A stretch of 64,000 nt of DNA. Origin: Prochlorococcus sp. scB243_498I20. Lineage in GTDB: Bacteria; Cyanobacteriota; Cyanobacteriia; PCC-6307; Cyanobiaceae. Of the stretch, positions 54,961-63,533 are shown one piece after another (within the stretch, counting starts at the first letter, position 1; each line of letters begins with the position of its first letter). A program made the position numbers and the translations under genes. The stretch spans positions 372,001 to 436,000 of the forward strand of contig JFMR01000045.1 in NCBI GenBank assembly GCA_000635015.1, read 5' to 3'. The notes below the pieces were generated by a model. The model worked only from the letters and a program-made list of their open reading frames with translations, did not search any database and was not told where the DNA came from.

Positions 54961-56001
54961 TTATAAAACATTAATTATTAACTCTAGAATCCTTTCATCA
55001 TATTTTTTGTCGGTTAAATCTAATAACTTTATATTTGTCTTGCCAACCTTTTCAAATTCATAACACTTATCGTAATAATCTAGAACTGATCTGCAAACTA
55101 AGTCCCATTTCTCATTGTCAATTGATTCTAGAGCTATTTTTGTTCTTTGCGGTCCTAATCTTTTTTTTATCCTTAATACAGATTCTTGGAGTTCCTCTTT
55201 CTTAAAAACACTATAAGTATCTATCAACTCATCTAACCTGTTAGATTCGCTTCTTATAATTTCAATTCTCCTGGAATTTTTCATCTGATTGAAGAATTCA
55301 TGAGGAATTTTGCATTTACCTATATTTGCACTTTCAGCTTCTACAAAAATATTATTAGAACATTTAAAAGAATTTAATTTTTCTGCAATTATATTTTCAA
55401 ATTGTTCATTCGAAGGTTGTTCTTTCATTCCTAGACCTCCAAATGTACTCCCTCTATGACAGGCAAATCCTTCAAGATCAATAGTTTGATATTTATATTT
55501 CTCTAGTAATGATAATAATCTTGTCTTCCCTGTTCCTGTTTTACCGCCAATAACTACTATATTCATTTTTTTTGAGAAACTATCTAATACCCATCTTCTA
55601 TATATTTTGTATCCTCCCTTAAGTGTTATTGGATTTAATTTGTATTTTTCTAGTAGCCAAGCAATGCTTTGTGAACGCATTCCTCCTCTAGAGCAATATA
55701 TTCTGATAAAAAATTCATTATCTTTATTAGGAATAGTTTTATAAGACTCAATATTCATGAATAAATTATCAAGAAGTATTTCCATTTTTTTTTCAAAAAA
55801 ATTTAATCCCTCTATGACTGCTCTTTTTCTGCCTTCTTTTTTATAAATCGTACCGACTATAGATCTCTCGTCATTATCAAATAATGGAATGTTAATAGAA
55901 TTAGGCAGGTGTCCTTTATAATATTCACTCGGGCTTCTAACATCTATAAGTGGTCCCTTAAAACTTCTAAATTTCTCTAGTTCTTTTCTTTGGAAATACA
56001 T
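54961..56001 (-). CDS. mnmH: tRNA 2-selenouridine synthase MnmH (SelU)
   Basis: 346 residues: an N-terminal rhodanese domain with RSPSEYYKGHLPNSINIPLF and the active Cys in YCSRGGMRSQSIAW, and a C-terminal P-loop domain GGKTGTGKTRLL with GFACHRGSTFGGLG. Converts geranylated thiouridine or 2-thiouridine in tRNA to 2-selenouridine using selenophosphate. selD is not in the window. Divergent from gun4. Confidence 0.9.
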   Translation of the reverse strand: MYFQRKELEKFRSFKGPLIDVRSPSEYYKGHLPNSINIPLFDNDERSIVGTIYKKEGRKRAVIEGLNFFEKKMEILLDNLFMNIESYKTIPNKDNEFFIRIYCSRGGMRSQSIAWLLEKYKLNPITLKGGYKIYRRWVLDSFSKKMNIVVIGGKTGTGKTRLLSLLEKYKYQTIDLEGFACHRGSTFGGLGMKEQPSNEQFENIIAEKLNSFKCSNNIFVEAESANIGKCKIPHEFFNQMKNSRRIEIIRSESNRLDELIDTYSVFKKEELQESVLRIKKRLGPQRTKIALESIDNEKWDLVCRSVLDYYDKCYEFEKVGKTNIKLLDLTDKKYDERILELIINVL

Positions 56002-56036
56002 GGATAGTTTTTATTTTTTTAGATTGATTTTTTAAA

Positions 56037-56756
56037 ATGAATAACAAAGAACAAGATATCTATGATAATGCTACATTAGATCTGATAAAAAAATTTGTAG
56101 ATTCCAATCAAAGAAAAAGAATAAATTCATTAACTCAAATAGAATCTGAAGTCGAAAATATTTTTGATCTTGGCCCTTCACTGTTTGATATCTTTGATAG
56201 TGATGGAGATGATTGGTCTGCTGGTTGGATATTGCAAGTTTTAAAAAAATTTAAACCTGAATTCTTTGAAGACTCTAAATTCAATAATTGGTTTAATACA
56301 TATTCAGATATTGATATTAATTATGATGATTTGCAATTGATGCTGGTTGAGCAAAAATTTGAAGAGGCAGATAGATTAACAAGTTCTTATTTAAGAAAAT
56401 TAGCTGGAAAATTAGCTGAAAAACGTGGATATGTTTTCTATAGTGAAGTTAAGAATATGTCAGGTAAAGATCTAGAAACAATAGATAGATTATGGACTAT
56501 TTATTCTACTGGTAGATTTGGATTCTCAATTCAGGCAAAGATATTAAAATCAGTGGGGAAAAAATATGAATTAATGTGGCCGAAGATAGGTTGGAAAAAA
56601 GAGGGATTATGGACAAGATATCCTGGTTCTTTTTGCTGGTCATTGGATGCTCCTGATGGACATATGCCTTTAATAAATCAACTAAGAGGAGTTAGACTTA
56701 TGGACTCTATACTACGACATCCTGCTATTGCAGAAAGACATAATAATATTCTTTAA
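56037..56756 (+). CDS. gun4: GUN4-domain magnesium chelatase regulator
   Basis: 239 residues. N-terminal helical domain (about 1-85), then the GUN4 core: EEADRLTSSYLRKLAG, SGRDL-type SGKDLETIDRLW, YSTGRFGFSIQAKI, WPKIGWKKEGLWTRYPGSF and HMPLINQLRGVRLMDSI. Binds protoporphyrin IX and stimulates Mg-chelatase in chlorophyll synthesis. Confidence 0.93.
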   Translation: MNNKEQDIYDNATLDLIKKFVDSNQRKRINSLTQIESEVENIFDLGPSLFDIFDSDGDDWSAGWILQVLKKFKPEFFEDSKFNNWFNTYSDIDINYDDLQLMLVEQKFEEADRLTSSYLRKLAGKLAEKRGYVFYSEVKNMSGKDLETIDRLWTIYSTGRFGFSIQAKILKSVGKKYELMWPKIGWKKEGLWTRYPGSFCWSLDAPDGHMPLINQLRGVRLMDSILRHPAIAERHNNIL

Positions 56757-56804
56757 ATTGAGGTATCTAATAAGTTAAAATTAAAACAGTATCAAAATAT
56801 TATT

Positions 56805-57239
56805 ATGTCCTTATTTCGGGGCAAAAATATTTTAAAAAAATTTTTTAAAAGGCCAAAGAATAACTGGTCAAACTATGAATTCGAAACATCATTACAGTTA
56901 AATGAATTTGTCGATCAATTATTAGAACCTATTGAAAATTCTCAATCAAGCTATCTTATAAAACTTGGTTTACATGAAGCTCTGGTTAACGCAGTAAAAC
57001 ATGGTAATAAATTAGATCCTAAAAAAAATATTAGAGTAAGAAGAATAATTACTCCTAATTGGTGTGTTTGGCAAATTCAAGATCAAGGTAATGGTTTAGA
57101 AATAAAAAAAAGAGACTATAAATTACCAAAAAAAATAAGTAGTATTAATGGCCGTGGCCTTTACATTATTAATGAATGTTTTGATGATATTAGATGGAGT
57201 AGTAAAGGTAATAGGCTTCAGTTGGCTTTAAAAAGGTGA
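56805..57239 (+). CDS. Anti-sigma factor / serine kinase (RsbW-type HATPase)
   Basis: 144 residues; a GHKL ATPase domain with N-box HEALVNAVKHGNK, G1 IQDQGNGLE and G2 NGRGLYIINECFDDI. It could phosphorylate a STAS antagonist (candidate at 32461) in a partner-switching circuit controlling a sigma factor. The 3' end overlaps the convergent gene by 22 bases. Confidence 0.85.
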   Translation: MSLFRGKNILKKFFKRPKNNWSNYEFETSLQLNEFVDQLLEPIENSQSSYLIKLGLHEALVNAVKHGNKLDPKKNIRVRRIITPNWCVWQIQDQGNGLEIKKRDYKLPKKISSINGRGLYIINECFDDIRWSSKGNRLQLALKR

Positions 57240-57481
57240 TTTTTACTAGGACAAGGTTGATCCACGTTGATTTCTTTTAACCATTTTATACTTTCTTCTA
57301 TATACTCAATAGATTGATTCTCATTACAAGAAATAATTAAATGGCATAATCCCGCCGAAATTAGTTCTGCAGATCGTTTATATTTATTCCCTTTATCTTT
57401 ATGCCATTTAGAATGATCAATTTTTAATTTGTCATTAAGACTTTGAACAAGCTGAATAGTATCTTTATCCCAATAGGTCAT
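57218..57481 (-). CDS. Conserved cyanobacterial hypothetical
   Basis: 87 residues, soluble and helical: DTIQLVQSLNDKLKIDHSKW, then KRSAELISAGLCHLIIS and a terminal EINVDQPCPSKNH. Similar proteins of unknown function occur across cyanobacteria. Convergent with, and overlapping, the anti-sigma kinase gene. Confidence 0.6.
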   Translation of the reverse strand: MTYWDKDTIQLVQSLNDKLKIDHSKWHKDKGNKYKRSAELISAGLCHLIISCNENQSIEYIEESIKWLKEINVDQPCPSKNHLFKAN

Positions 57482-57494
57482 AGAAGTTTTTTTT

Positions 57495-58550
57495 TTACTT
57501 TACAGCAGACCATACTTTGGTCATAAAAAAGGAATTAGATTTTACATCATTAAACCCTACTTCCTGTATTTTAGAATCAATATCCTCTTTTATGTAATCA
57601 CAATAAAAAGGCTCATGAAAAGATTTATAGAAGTTTTCCATTATGGATATAAAGTCAGGTGAATCACTTATTTGAATTGAATCAGCTAATACTAATATCC
57701 CCCCAGGCTCAAGAACTCTAAAAAATTCATTTAATACTTTCGCTCTAATTTTTCGAGGTAATTCATGAAATAAGTAGACACAAGATAAACATTGAAAACT
57801 ATCATTTTCAAAAGGTAATTCTTCAGCGTTACCTTTTATTAACTGAATTAAATCACCATCTAAATCTGAAATATATCTACTTGCCTCTTTTAAGTATGAA
57901 TCAGATAAATCAAGTCCTGTAATTTTTTCTTTAGGAAATGCAGCTCTTAATTGTTTTAATGTTCTTCCTGATCCTGTAGCCACATCAAGTATGTTTATGG
58001 AACTTTTTTTTCTGTCGCTAAAAGTTTCAAGTCCTTCTTTTATTGGCTTAATTATTCTTCTCCTCATTGAGTCAGCACTTCCATTAAAAAGTATCTCTAC
58101 TTGTAGGTCATAAATGCTAGCTGAAAAATCTGATAAATAACCATCTGTTTGATGATGAAAATTTCTCAAGTAATATTGAGGATAATTATCTTTGTCAATA
58201 GATTTTGGAAGATCATCAAAGTTTTGTTTTCTGCGTCTATCCCATGTATTAGGCATATCGAGCCAAATTTTAGGATATTGAGTTAAATATCTAAGCCATG
58301 GTTCGTCAAATAATAATTTTTTTGGATATATATTTTTTTCTGCATCATTCCAATCTTCTTCTCTTAAAATATCCATTGAATTTTGGATTTGCATTAAAAG
58401 ATCCTTATCTAGATCAAAATTTTCAAGCTTTGAATCTGGAAGAATAAAATTCATTAGTCTTGAACTGATCTGCTTGTGAGCAAAACCTGCAATGCTTTTA
58501 CTTTGTTGTAGCGTTTTATATGCAATTTTTGAAATAGATTCTCTAGCCAT
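57495..58550 (-). CDS. SAM-dependent methyltransferase
   Basis: 351 residues. N-terminal 150-residue cyanobacterial extension with Trp/Tyr-rich WLRYLTQYPKIWLDMPNTWDR, then a class I methyltransferase: motif I ILDVATGSGRTLKQL, ITGLDLSDSYL, LPFENDSFQCLSCVYLFHEL and LEPGGILVLAD. Likely acts on a small molecule or lipid/quinone; substrate unknown. Confidence 0.85.
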   Translation of the reverse strand: MARESISKIAYKTLQQSKSIAGFAHKQISSRLMNFILPDSKLENFDLDKDLLMQIQNSMDILREEDWNDAEKNIYPKKLLFDEPWLRYLTQYPKIWLDMPNTWDRRRKQNFDDLPKSIDKDNYPQYYLRNFHHQTDGYLSDFSASIYDLQVEILFNGSADSMRRRIIKPIKEGLETFSDRKKSSINILDVATGSGRTLKQLRAAFPKEKITGLDLSDSYLKEASRYISDLDGDLIQLIKGNAEELPFENDSFQCLSCVYLFHELPRKIRAKVLNEFFRVLEPGGILVLADSIQISDSPDFISIMENFYKSFHEPFYCDYIKEDIDSKIQEVGFNDVKSNSFFMTKVWSAVK

Positions 58551-58578
58551 TTTTCAATTTATATATCTATATTCCAAC

Positions 58579-58627
58579 AAAAAAAAAATCAATTTGAGAA
58601 TATTTTGTGATATTTCTCAAATTGATT
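58579..58627 (-). terminator. Rho-independent terminator of glnA
   Basis: A 14-base perfect stem (58587-58600 with 58614-58627, AATCAATTTGAGAA arm) and 13-base loop, followed on the minus strand by a run of ten T (58588-58579). Starts 26 bases after the glnA stop. Confidence 0.85.
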
Positions 58628-58652
58628 AATTTAAACTAATGAGTTCTTTTAA

Positions 58653-60074
58653 TTATGCATCGTAGTACATAAAGAATTCATGTGGATGAGGCCTTTGTCT
58701 TAGCTGTTGTACCTCTTCGTATTTTATATCAATAAAGTTATCAATAAAATCTTCAGTAAATACTCCACCAGCTAATAGATAATCTTTATCTGCTTTTAGT
58801 GCATTAAGTGAGTCATTTAGAGAGGATGGTACAGTATCAATTTTTGCAAGTTCATCAGCTGGAAGTTCAAATAAATCTACGTCTACTCCATCACCAGGAT
58901 CAATTTGATTTTTAATTCCATCAATACCAGCAAGCATCATTACAGAAAATGCTAAGTAAGGATTTGCAAGTGCGTCACCTGATCTGAATTCTAATCTTTT
59001 AGCTTTAGGACTTGGACCTGTTAGAGGTATTCTTACTGCAGCTGATCTATTACCTTCAGAATAAACTAGATTTACAGGTGCTTCGAATCCTGGAACCAAT
59101 CGTTTATAACTATTTGTGGTTGGGTTAGTAAATGCTAAGAATGATGGAGCATGCTTAAGTATGCCTCCGATATACCATCTTGCAGTTTGAGATAAATTTG
59201 CATATGCTCCTTCACCAAAAAATAATGGCTGACCACTCTTCCATAAACTTTGGTGAACATGCATTCCAGTTCCATTATCGTTAAATACAGGCTTGGGCAT
59301 AAACGTTGCAGTTTTCCCATATTTTTTAGCAACATTCCTGACAACGTATTTATAAGTCATTACGTTATCAGCAGAATTTATTAATGAATCGAATTTCATA
59401 CCAAGCTCGTGTTGACCGGCACCAGCAACTTCATGGTGATGCTTTTCGGTGGGTATGCCTAATTCACCCATTAAAAGTAGCATTTCAGATCTGATGTCTT
59501 GCGCAGTATCGTTTGGAGAAACTGGGAAATAACCTTCTTTATATTGGATCTTGTATCCTAAATTCCCACCTTCTTCAATTCTTCCTGTGTTCCACGGAGC
59601 TTCAATTGTATCTACACTGTAAAAGCAAGAACCTTCTTTTGAGTCGTATCTCACGTCATCAAATAAGAAGAATTCTGGTTCCGGTCCAAAAAATGCTGTA
59701 TCAGCAATCCCTGTAGATTCTAAGTACTTTAAAGCTTTTTGAGCTAAAGATCTTGGGCATCTATCATAAGGCTCTCCACTTCTAGGCTCTTGGATAGAGC
59801 AAATCATACTTAGAGTTTTATGTTTGTAAAAAGGATCTATCCATGCTGTGCTTGCATCGGGGACCATTGACATATCGGAGGCATTAATTGCTTTCCAACC
59901 TCTTATTGATGAACCATCAAATGCTAGACCTTCTGTAAATGAATCCTCTTCTATCATGTCTGATGTAAGAGTTAAATGTTGCCATTTACCATGGATGTCT
60001 GTGAATTTTAAATCGATGAGTTCGATTCCTTCATCTTTAATTTGACTTAAAACATCTTGTGGAGACTTAGACAT
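58653..60074 (-). CDS. glnA: Glutamine synthetase type I
   Basis: 473 residues from the ATG at 60074 (MSKSPQDVL), exactly the usual GSI length; the longer open frame to 60131 runs through the NtcA promoter and is excluded. [47 protein letters not shown], and [18 protein letters not shown] are intact. The adenylylation region reads DLFELPADE, with Phe where enteric enzymes have the modified Tyr, so control by adenylylation is unlikely. NtcA promoter upstream, terminator downstream. Confidence 0.98.
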   Translation of the reverse strand: MSKSPQDVLSQIKDEGIELIDLKFTDIHGKWQHLTLTSDMIEEDSFTEGLAFDGSSIRGWKAINASDMSMVPDASTAWIDPFYKHKTLSMICSIQEPRSGEPYDRCPRSLAQKALKYLESTGIADTAFFGPEPEFFLFDDVRYDSKEGSCFYSVDTIEAPWNTGRIEEGGNLGYKIQYKEGYFPVSPNDTAQDIRSEMLLLMGELGIPTEKHHHEVAGAGQHELGMKFDSLINSADNVMTYKYVVRNVAKKYGKTATFMPKPVFNDNGTGMHVHQSLWKSGQPLFFGEGAYANLSQTARWYIGGILKHAPSFLAFTNPTTNSYKRLVPGFEAPVNLVYSEGNRSAAVRIPLTGPSPKAKRLEFRSGDALANPYLAFSVMMLAGIDGIKNQIDPGDGVDVDLFELPADELAKIDTVPSSLNDSLNALKADKDYLLAGGVFTEDFIDNFIDIKYEEVQQLRQRPHPHEFFMYYDA

Positions 60075-60096
60075 AACTTTTGAGATACCTTCTATG

Positions 60097-60138
60097 AAAT
60101 TAATAACTTGGTGATTCTTATTATGTATCAAACGTAAC
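60097..60138 (-). promoter_or_regulatory. NtcA-activated promoter of glnA
   Basis: Minus strand GTTACGTTTGATAC (60138-60125), GTT-N8-TAC, then exactly 22 bases, then TAATTT (60102-60097), a TAN3T -10. Transcription would start near 60090, 16 bases before the ATG at 60074. The site differs from the urtA one at only two internal positions. Confidence 0.82.
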
Positions 60139-60236
60139 TTTTTTCAACACTAGATGTCTTCTTTGAGTGTTTCAACTCATAACTTTAATAATTATTTACT
60201 TAATTATTTAAATTGAATTAATTTCTATAAAAAAAT

Positions 60237-60250
60237 ATCGCTTAAGCGAT
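60237..60250. repeat. Perfect palindrome upstream of the aminotransferase
   Basis: ATCGCTTAAGCGAT, a 14-base perfect palindrome within a longer ATATCGC...GCGATGATAT region, 39 bases before the TTG at 60289. It could be an operator or small leader hairpin; it does not match NtcA. The rest of the 150-base glnA spacer is AT-rich with no gene. Confidence 0.4.
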
Positions 60251-60288
60251 GATATTAGTTTAATTTAAAAGTAATTGAATGTAATTCT

Positions 60289-61473
60289 TTGACAGAAGCA
60301 AAACTTATTCAGACTGTAAATAAAGAGAATTTATCTCATTTTTCAAAGACTTATGTTCCCTCTAGACTTTTATTAGGACCTGGACCTTCAAACGCACATC
60401 CAGAGGTCTTAAGCGCTCTTTCTTTAAATCCTATTGGTCATTTAGATGAGGCATATATCTCATTGATGTCTGACGTTCAGCAACTTTTAAGGTATACCTG
60501 GCAGTGCAATAATCGTCTTACACTCCCAATGAGCGGCACTGGTAGTGCAGCGATGGAAGCTTCAATAGCTAATTTTATTGAAGAAGGCGAAAAAATTCTT
60601 ATTGCTAAAAAGGGATATTTTGGAGATAGATTAGTTGATATGGCAACTAGATATAAAGCTCAAGTTTCCTTTATTGAAAAACCATGGGGTGAAGCTTTTA
60701 CTTATGAAGAAATTAAATATGAAATAGAGACTAAAAAACCTGCTATTTTTGCTATTGTCCATGCTGAAACATCAAGTGGTGTTTTACAACCTCTTGATGG
60801 TATTGGGGATATTTGTAGAAAAAATAATTGCTTGTTTTTAGTTGATGCTGTTACTTCACTTGGTGCTTTAGAATTATTGATAGACGAATGGAAAATTGAT
60901 CTAGCATACAGTTGTAGTCAAAAAGGATTAAGTTGTCCCCCAGGATTAAGCCCTTTTACAATGAATAAAAGAGCTGAAGAAAAACTTGGCTCAAGAAAAA
61001 CAAAAGTACCTAACTGGTATTTAGATTTATCTCTATTAAATAAGTATTGGGGTTCTGATCGTGTTTACCATCATACTGCTCCAGTAAACATGAATTTTGC
61101 GATTCGTGAAGGTTTACGATTAATTGCGAATGAGGGTTTAGAAAATGTTTGGAATAGACATAACACTAATGCAAAGAAATTGTGGAATGGTTTAGAAAGT
61201 CTTGGAATGGAATTACATGTATCAAAGGATTATAGATTGCCAACTTTAACCACAGTTAAAATACCTCCAGCAGTGGATGGGGATGGTTTTAGAAATCATC
61301 TCTTAAGAAACTTTGGAATTGAGATAGGAAATGGACTTGGAGAATTATCCGGAAAGGTGTGGCGCGTAGGGCTAATGGGTTTTAATTCATGTGAGGAGAA
61401 TGTTGATAGATTATTAAACTTATTTGATACCGAGCTAAAGAAATTTTCTATTTTTGAGTCCTCAACTTTTTGA
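60289..61473 (+). CDS. Alanine/serine-glyoxylate aminotransferase (class V)
   Basis: 394 residues, TTG start at 60289. PLP fold-type I class V enzyme: LLGPGPSNAHPEVLSAL, LPMSGTGSAAMEA, VHAETSSGVLQPL, VDAVTSLGALELL and the PLP Lys in SCSQKGLSCPPG. Removes photorespiratory glyoxylate by making glycine. The end overlaps tadA by 26 bases (convergent). Confidence 0.9.
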   Translation: MTEAKLIQTVNKENLSHFSKTYVPSRLLLGPGPSNAHPEVLSALSLNPIGHLDEAYISLMSDVQQLLRYTWQCNNRLTLPMSGTGSAAMEASIANFIEEGEKILIAKKGYFGDRLVDMATRYKAQVSFIEKPWGEAFTYEEIKYEIETKKPAIFAIVHAETSSGVLQPLDGIGDICRKNNCLFLVDAVTSLGALELLIDEWKIDLAYSCSQKGLSCPPGLSPFTMNKRAEEKLGSRKTKVPNWYLDLSLLNKYWGSDRVYHHTAPVNMNFAIREGLRLIANEGLENVWNRHNTNAKKLWNGLESLGMELHVSKDYRLPTLTTVKIPPAVDGDGFRNHLLRNFGIEIGNGLGELSGKVWRVGLMGFNSCEENVDRLLNLFDTELKKFSIFESSTF

Positions 61474-61963
61474 ACCAAATCTGTAAAATTTGACTGCATT
61501 CATCTTCTAGGATACCTCCAATTATTTCCATTTTATGATGAGCACTTTCATGTTTTGATAGGTCAATTGAACCACCCAATCCACCTCTTTTCTTATCGTA
61601 AGCCCCGAAAATAACTTTACCCATCCGTGCTTGAATAAGTGCAGAGGAACACATAGTACAAGGTTCTAAATTTGTGATAATAGTACATTCATTAAATCTC
61701 CAATCATTTTTAATTAGAGAGGCCTGCCTAAGTGCCATTATCTCAGCATGACCTAATGGGTCTTTATTTATATTCCTTCTGTTAACCCCTCTCCCGATAC
61801 ATCTTCCTCTCTCATCTAAAATTATTGAACAGATTGGTAGCTCAACTTTCCCAATTTCATGGGATCTTCTTAATATTGATTTCATCCACAAAGTGTATTT
61901 TGAATTATTTGTTTTTTTTTGTTGTTCTTCAGTACTATTTCCATTTTCAAAAATATATCTCAT
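61448..61963 (-). CDS. tadA: tRNA-specific adenosine deaminase TadA
   Basis: 171 residues. Zinc/catalytic motifs GHAEIMALRQA and NLEPCTMCSSALIQARMG mark the cytidine deaminase fold; GAYDKKRGGLGGSIDL follows. Makes inosine-34 in tRNA-Arg(ACG). The N-terminus may start later (MKSILRRSHEIG), giving about 143 residues. Confidence 0.92.
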   Translation of the reverse strand: MRYIFENGNSTEEQQKKTNNSKYTLWMKSILRRSHEIGKVELPICSIILDERGRCIGRGVNRRNINKDPLGHAEIMALRQASLIKNDWRFNECTIITNLEPCTMCSSALIQARMGKVIFGAYDKKRGGLGGSIDLSKHESAHHKMEIIGGILEDECSQILQIWFKKLRTQK

Positions 61964-62006
61964 TTACCAAGATTGAGAATAGAATTATTAATAGATATCT
62001 TATCTG

Positions 62007-63392
62007 ATGGCTGAAGATTTAATTAATAATAAAGATATATATTTCCCCTCAAATTTAGGGACTAATGACAAATTGATTACTCTTCTGAATAGAGCAAGTC
62101 AAACTCTTTGTGACTGGTTCTCAAAAGCTGATAAAAATGGTCCTTTACCTTTTGATGAGAGTTTCAATTGTATTATGCCTGAGGAAGAAGGTAATTCTGA
62201 GGAAGATTTGTTTTCTGAGATTGAATCTCTTTTGAATAATTCATTTAATCCGGTTCATCCTGGCTCACTAGCTCACCTTGATCCTCCACCTTTAATTTTC
62301 TCTATATTGGGAGATTTAATTGCTGCTGGTTTAAATAATAATCTTCTCGCTTACGAGTTATCACCAAGTGTAACTTTGCTTGAGGAATCTTTATGCAAAT
62401 GGTTTGCAAAGAAAATAGGGTTTAATGATTTCTCAGGAGGTATAGCTGCTAGCGGAGGTACATTAAGTAATCTGAATGCACTTATTGCAGCCAGAAATAA
62501 TGCTGGACTAGCTACTAATCCTAATTCTGTATTACTTGTTAGTGAAGATGCTCATTCTTCTTTCGTTAAATGTATGAGAGTAATGGGTCTTGATACTAGG
62601 AATCTTGTCAGGATTAAAACTGATAATCAAGGTCGAATGGATATAAACGATCTTAGAAACTCTTTAGATTTATGTTCAACAGAAAATAAAAAAATATTTG
62701 CTATTGTTGCCACCCTTGGGACAACTGTAAGAGGAGCCATTGATCCTATTAAGGAAATAAGTGAAATCTGTAAACAAAGAAACATATGGTTACATATTGA
62801 TGGTTCAATTGGAGGAATTTTTGCTATAACTTCTATTCCAATAGAAGGTCTAAATAATATTAATCAGGCTAATTCGATAACGATAAATCCACAAAAAATT
62901 ATTGGCATTACAAAGACTTCATCTTTGTTATTGGTTTCAAATATGAGTACTTTAGAAAATACTTTTGATACTGGACTACCATATATAACATCTAAAGAAA
63001 ATATTATAAATAGAGGAGAAATAGGCATACAAGGTTCTAGACCTGCAGAGGTTATCAAACTATGGCTTGGGTTACGTTTTTTAGGTCTTAAAGGAATAGA
63101 AAATATATTAAAATCGTCAATTAAAAGAAAAGATTTTTTTGTAAAAAATATTAGTAAAAATAAATTCGATATATATTCAGGCCCTCTTCATATTGTTTCA
63201 TTCTTACCAAATAAACTTGAGCCAAAAGACTCTGATGCATGGACTCAAACTAAAGTAAATGAGCTAATAAACAATAATTTTATGCTTTCTAGACCAAAAT
63301 TTAAAGGTAAATATTTTTTACGGGTTGTCATGGGAAATTACAATACAAAGGATTCTCATATTGAAGAACTTTTGAGACTTCTAGATGCTTAA
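62007..63392 (+). CDS. PLP-dependent group II decarboxylase-like protein
   Basis: 461 residues of the glutamate/diaminobutyrate/aromatic decarboxylase fold. HPGSLAHLDPPPLIF, SPSVTLLEESLCKWFAKK, GGIAASGGTLSNLNALIAAR and WLHIDGSIGG fit the family. The PLP Lys is probably in SITINPQKIIGITK (Lys about 297), where family members normally have His-Lys; here Gln precedes it. The DGS also replaces the usual DAA/DAS. Substrate uncertain. Confidence 0.85.
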   Translation: MAEDLINNKDIYFPSNLGTNDKLITLLNRASQTLCDWFSKADKNGPLPFDESFNCIMPEEEGNSEEDLFSEIESLLNNSFNPVHPGSLAHLDPPPLIFSILGDLIAAGLNNNLLAYELSPSVTLLEESLCKWFAKKIGFNDFSGGIAASGGTLSNLNALIAARNNAGLATNPNSVLLVSEDAHSSFVKCMRVMGLDTRNLVRIKTDNQGRMDINDLRNSLDLCSTENKKIFAIVATLGTTVRGAIDPIKEISEICKQRNIWLHIDGSIGGIFAITSIPIEGLNNINQANSITINPQKIIGITKTSSLLLVSNMSTLENTFDTGLPYITSKENIINRGEIGIQGSRPAEVIKLWLGLRFLGLKGIENILKSSIKRKDFFVKNISKNKFDIYSGPLHIVSFLPNKLEPKDSDAWTQTKVNELINNNFMLSRPKFKGKYFLRVVMGNYNTKDSHIEELLRLLDA

Positions 63393-63395
63393 CTA

Positions 63396-63533
63396 ATGAA
63401 TATGGGAAGACCAAAAATTATTGCAATAGTAACAGGGTTTATCTCTATAGCTATTTGCATTGCTTATTTACTATTAATAACTATCTTTGATTTCAGAACT
63501 TATCTAAATGATCAATTATCCAATATTAATTAA
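63396..63533 (+). CDS. 45-residue membrane peptide
   Basis: ATG at 63396, TAA at 63531-63533, 3 bases after the decarboxylase stop. One helix (IIAIVTGFISIAICIAYLLL) after a basic start (MNMGRPK), then TIFDFRTYLNDQL. Layout and sequence look constrained; similar small proteins of unknown function occur in cyanobacteria. Overlaps the convergent gene by 8 bases. Confidence 0.55.
   Translation: MNMGRPKIIAIVTGFISIAICIAYLLLITIFDFRTYLNDQLSNIN

Noticed and set aside
60075..60131. N-terminal extension of GlnA
   Set aside because: It contains the NtcA box and -10; the protein from 60074 has exactly the GSI length.
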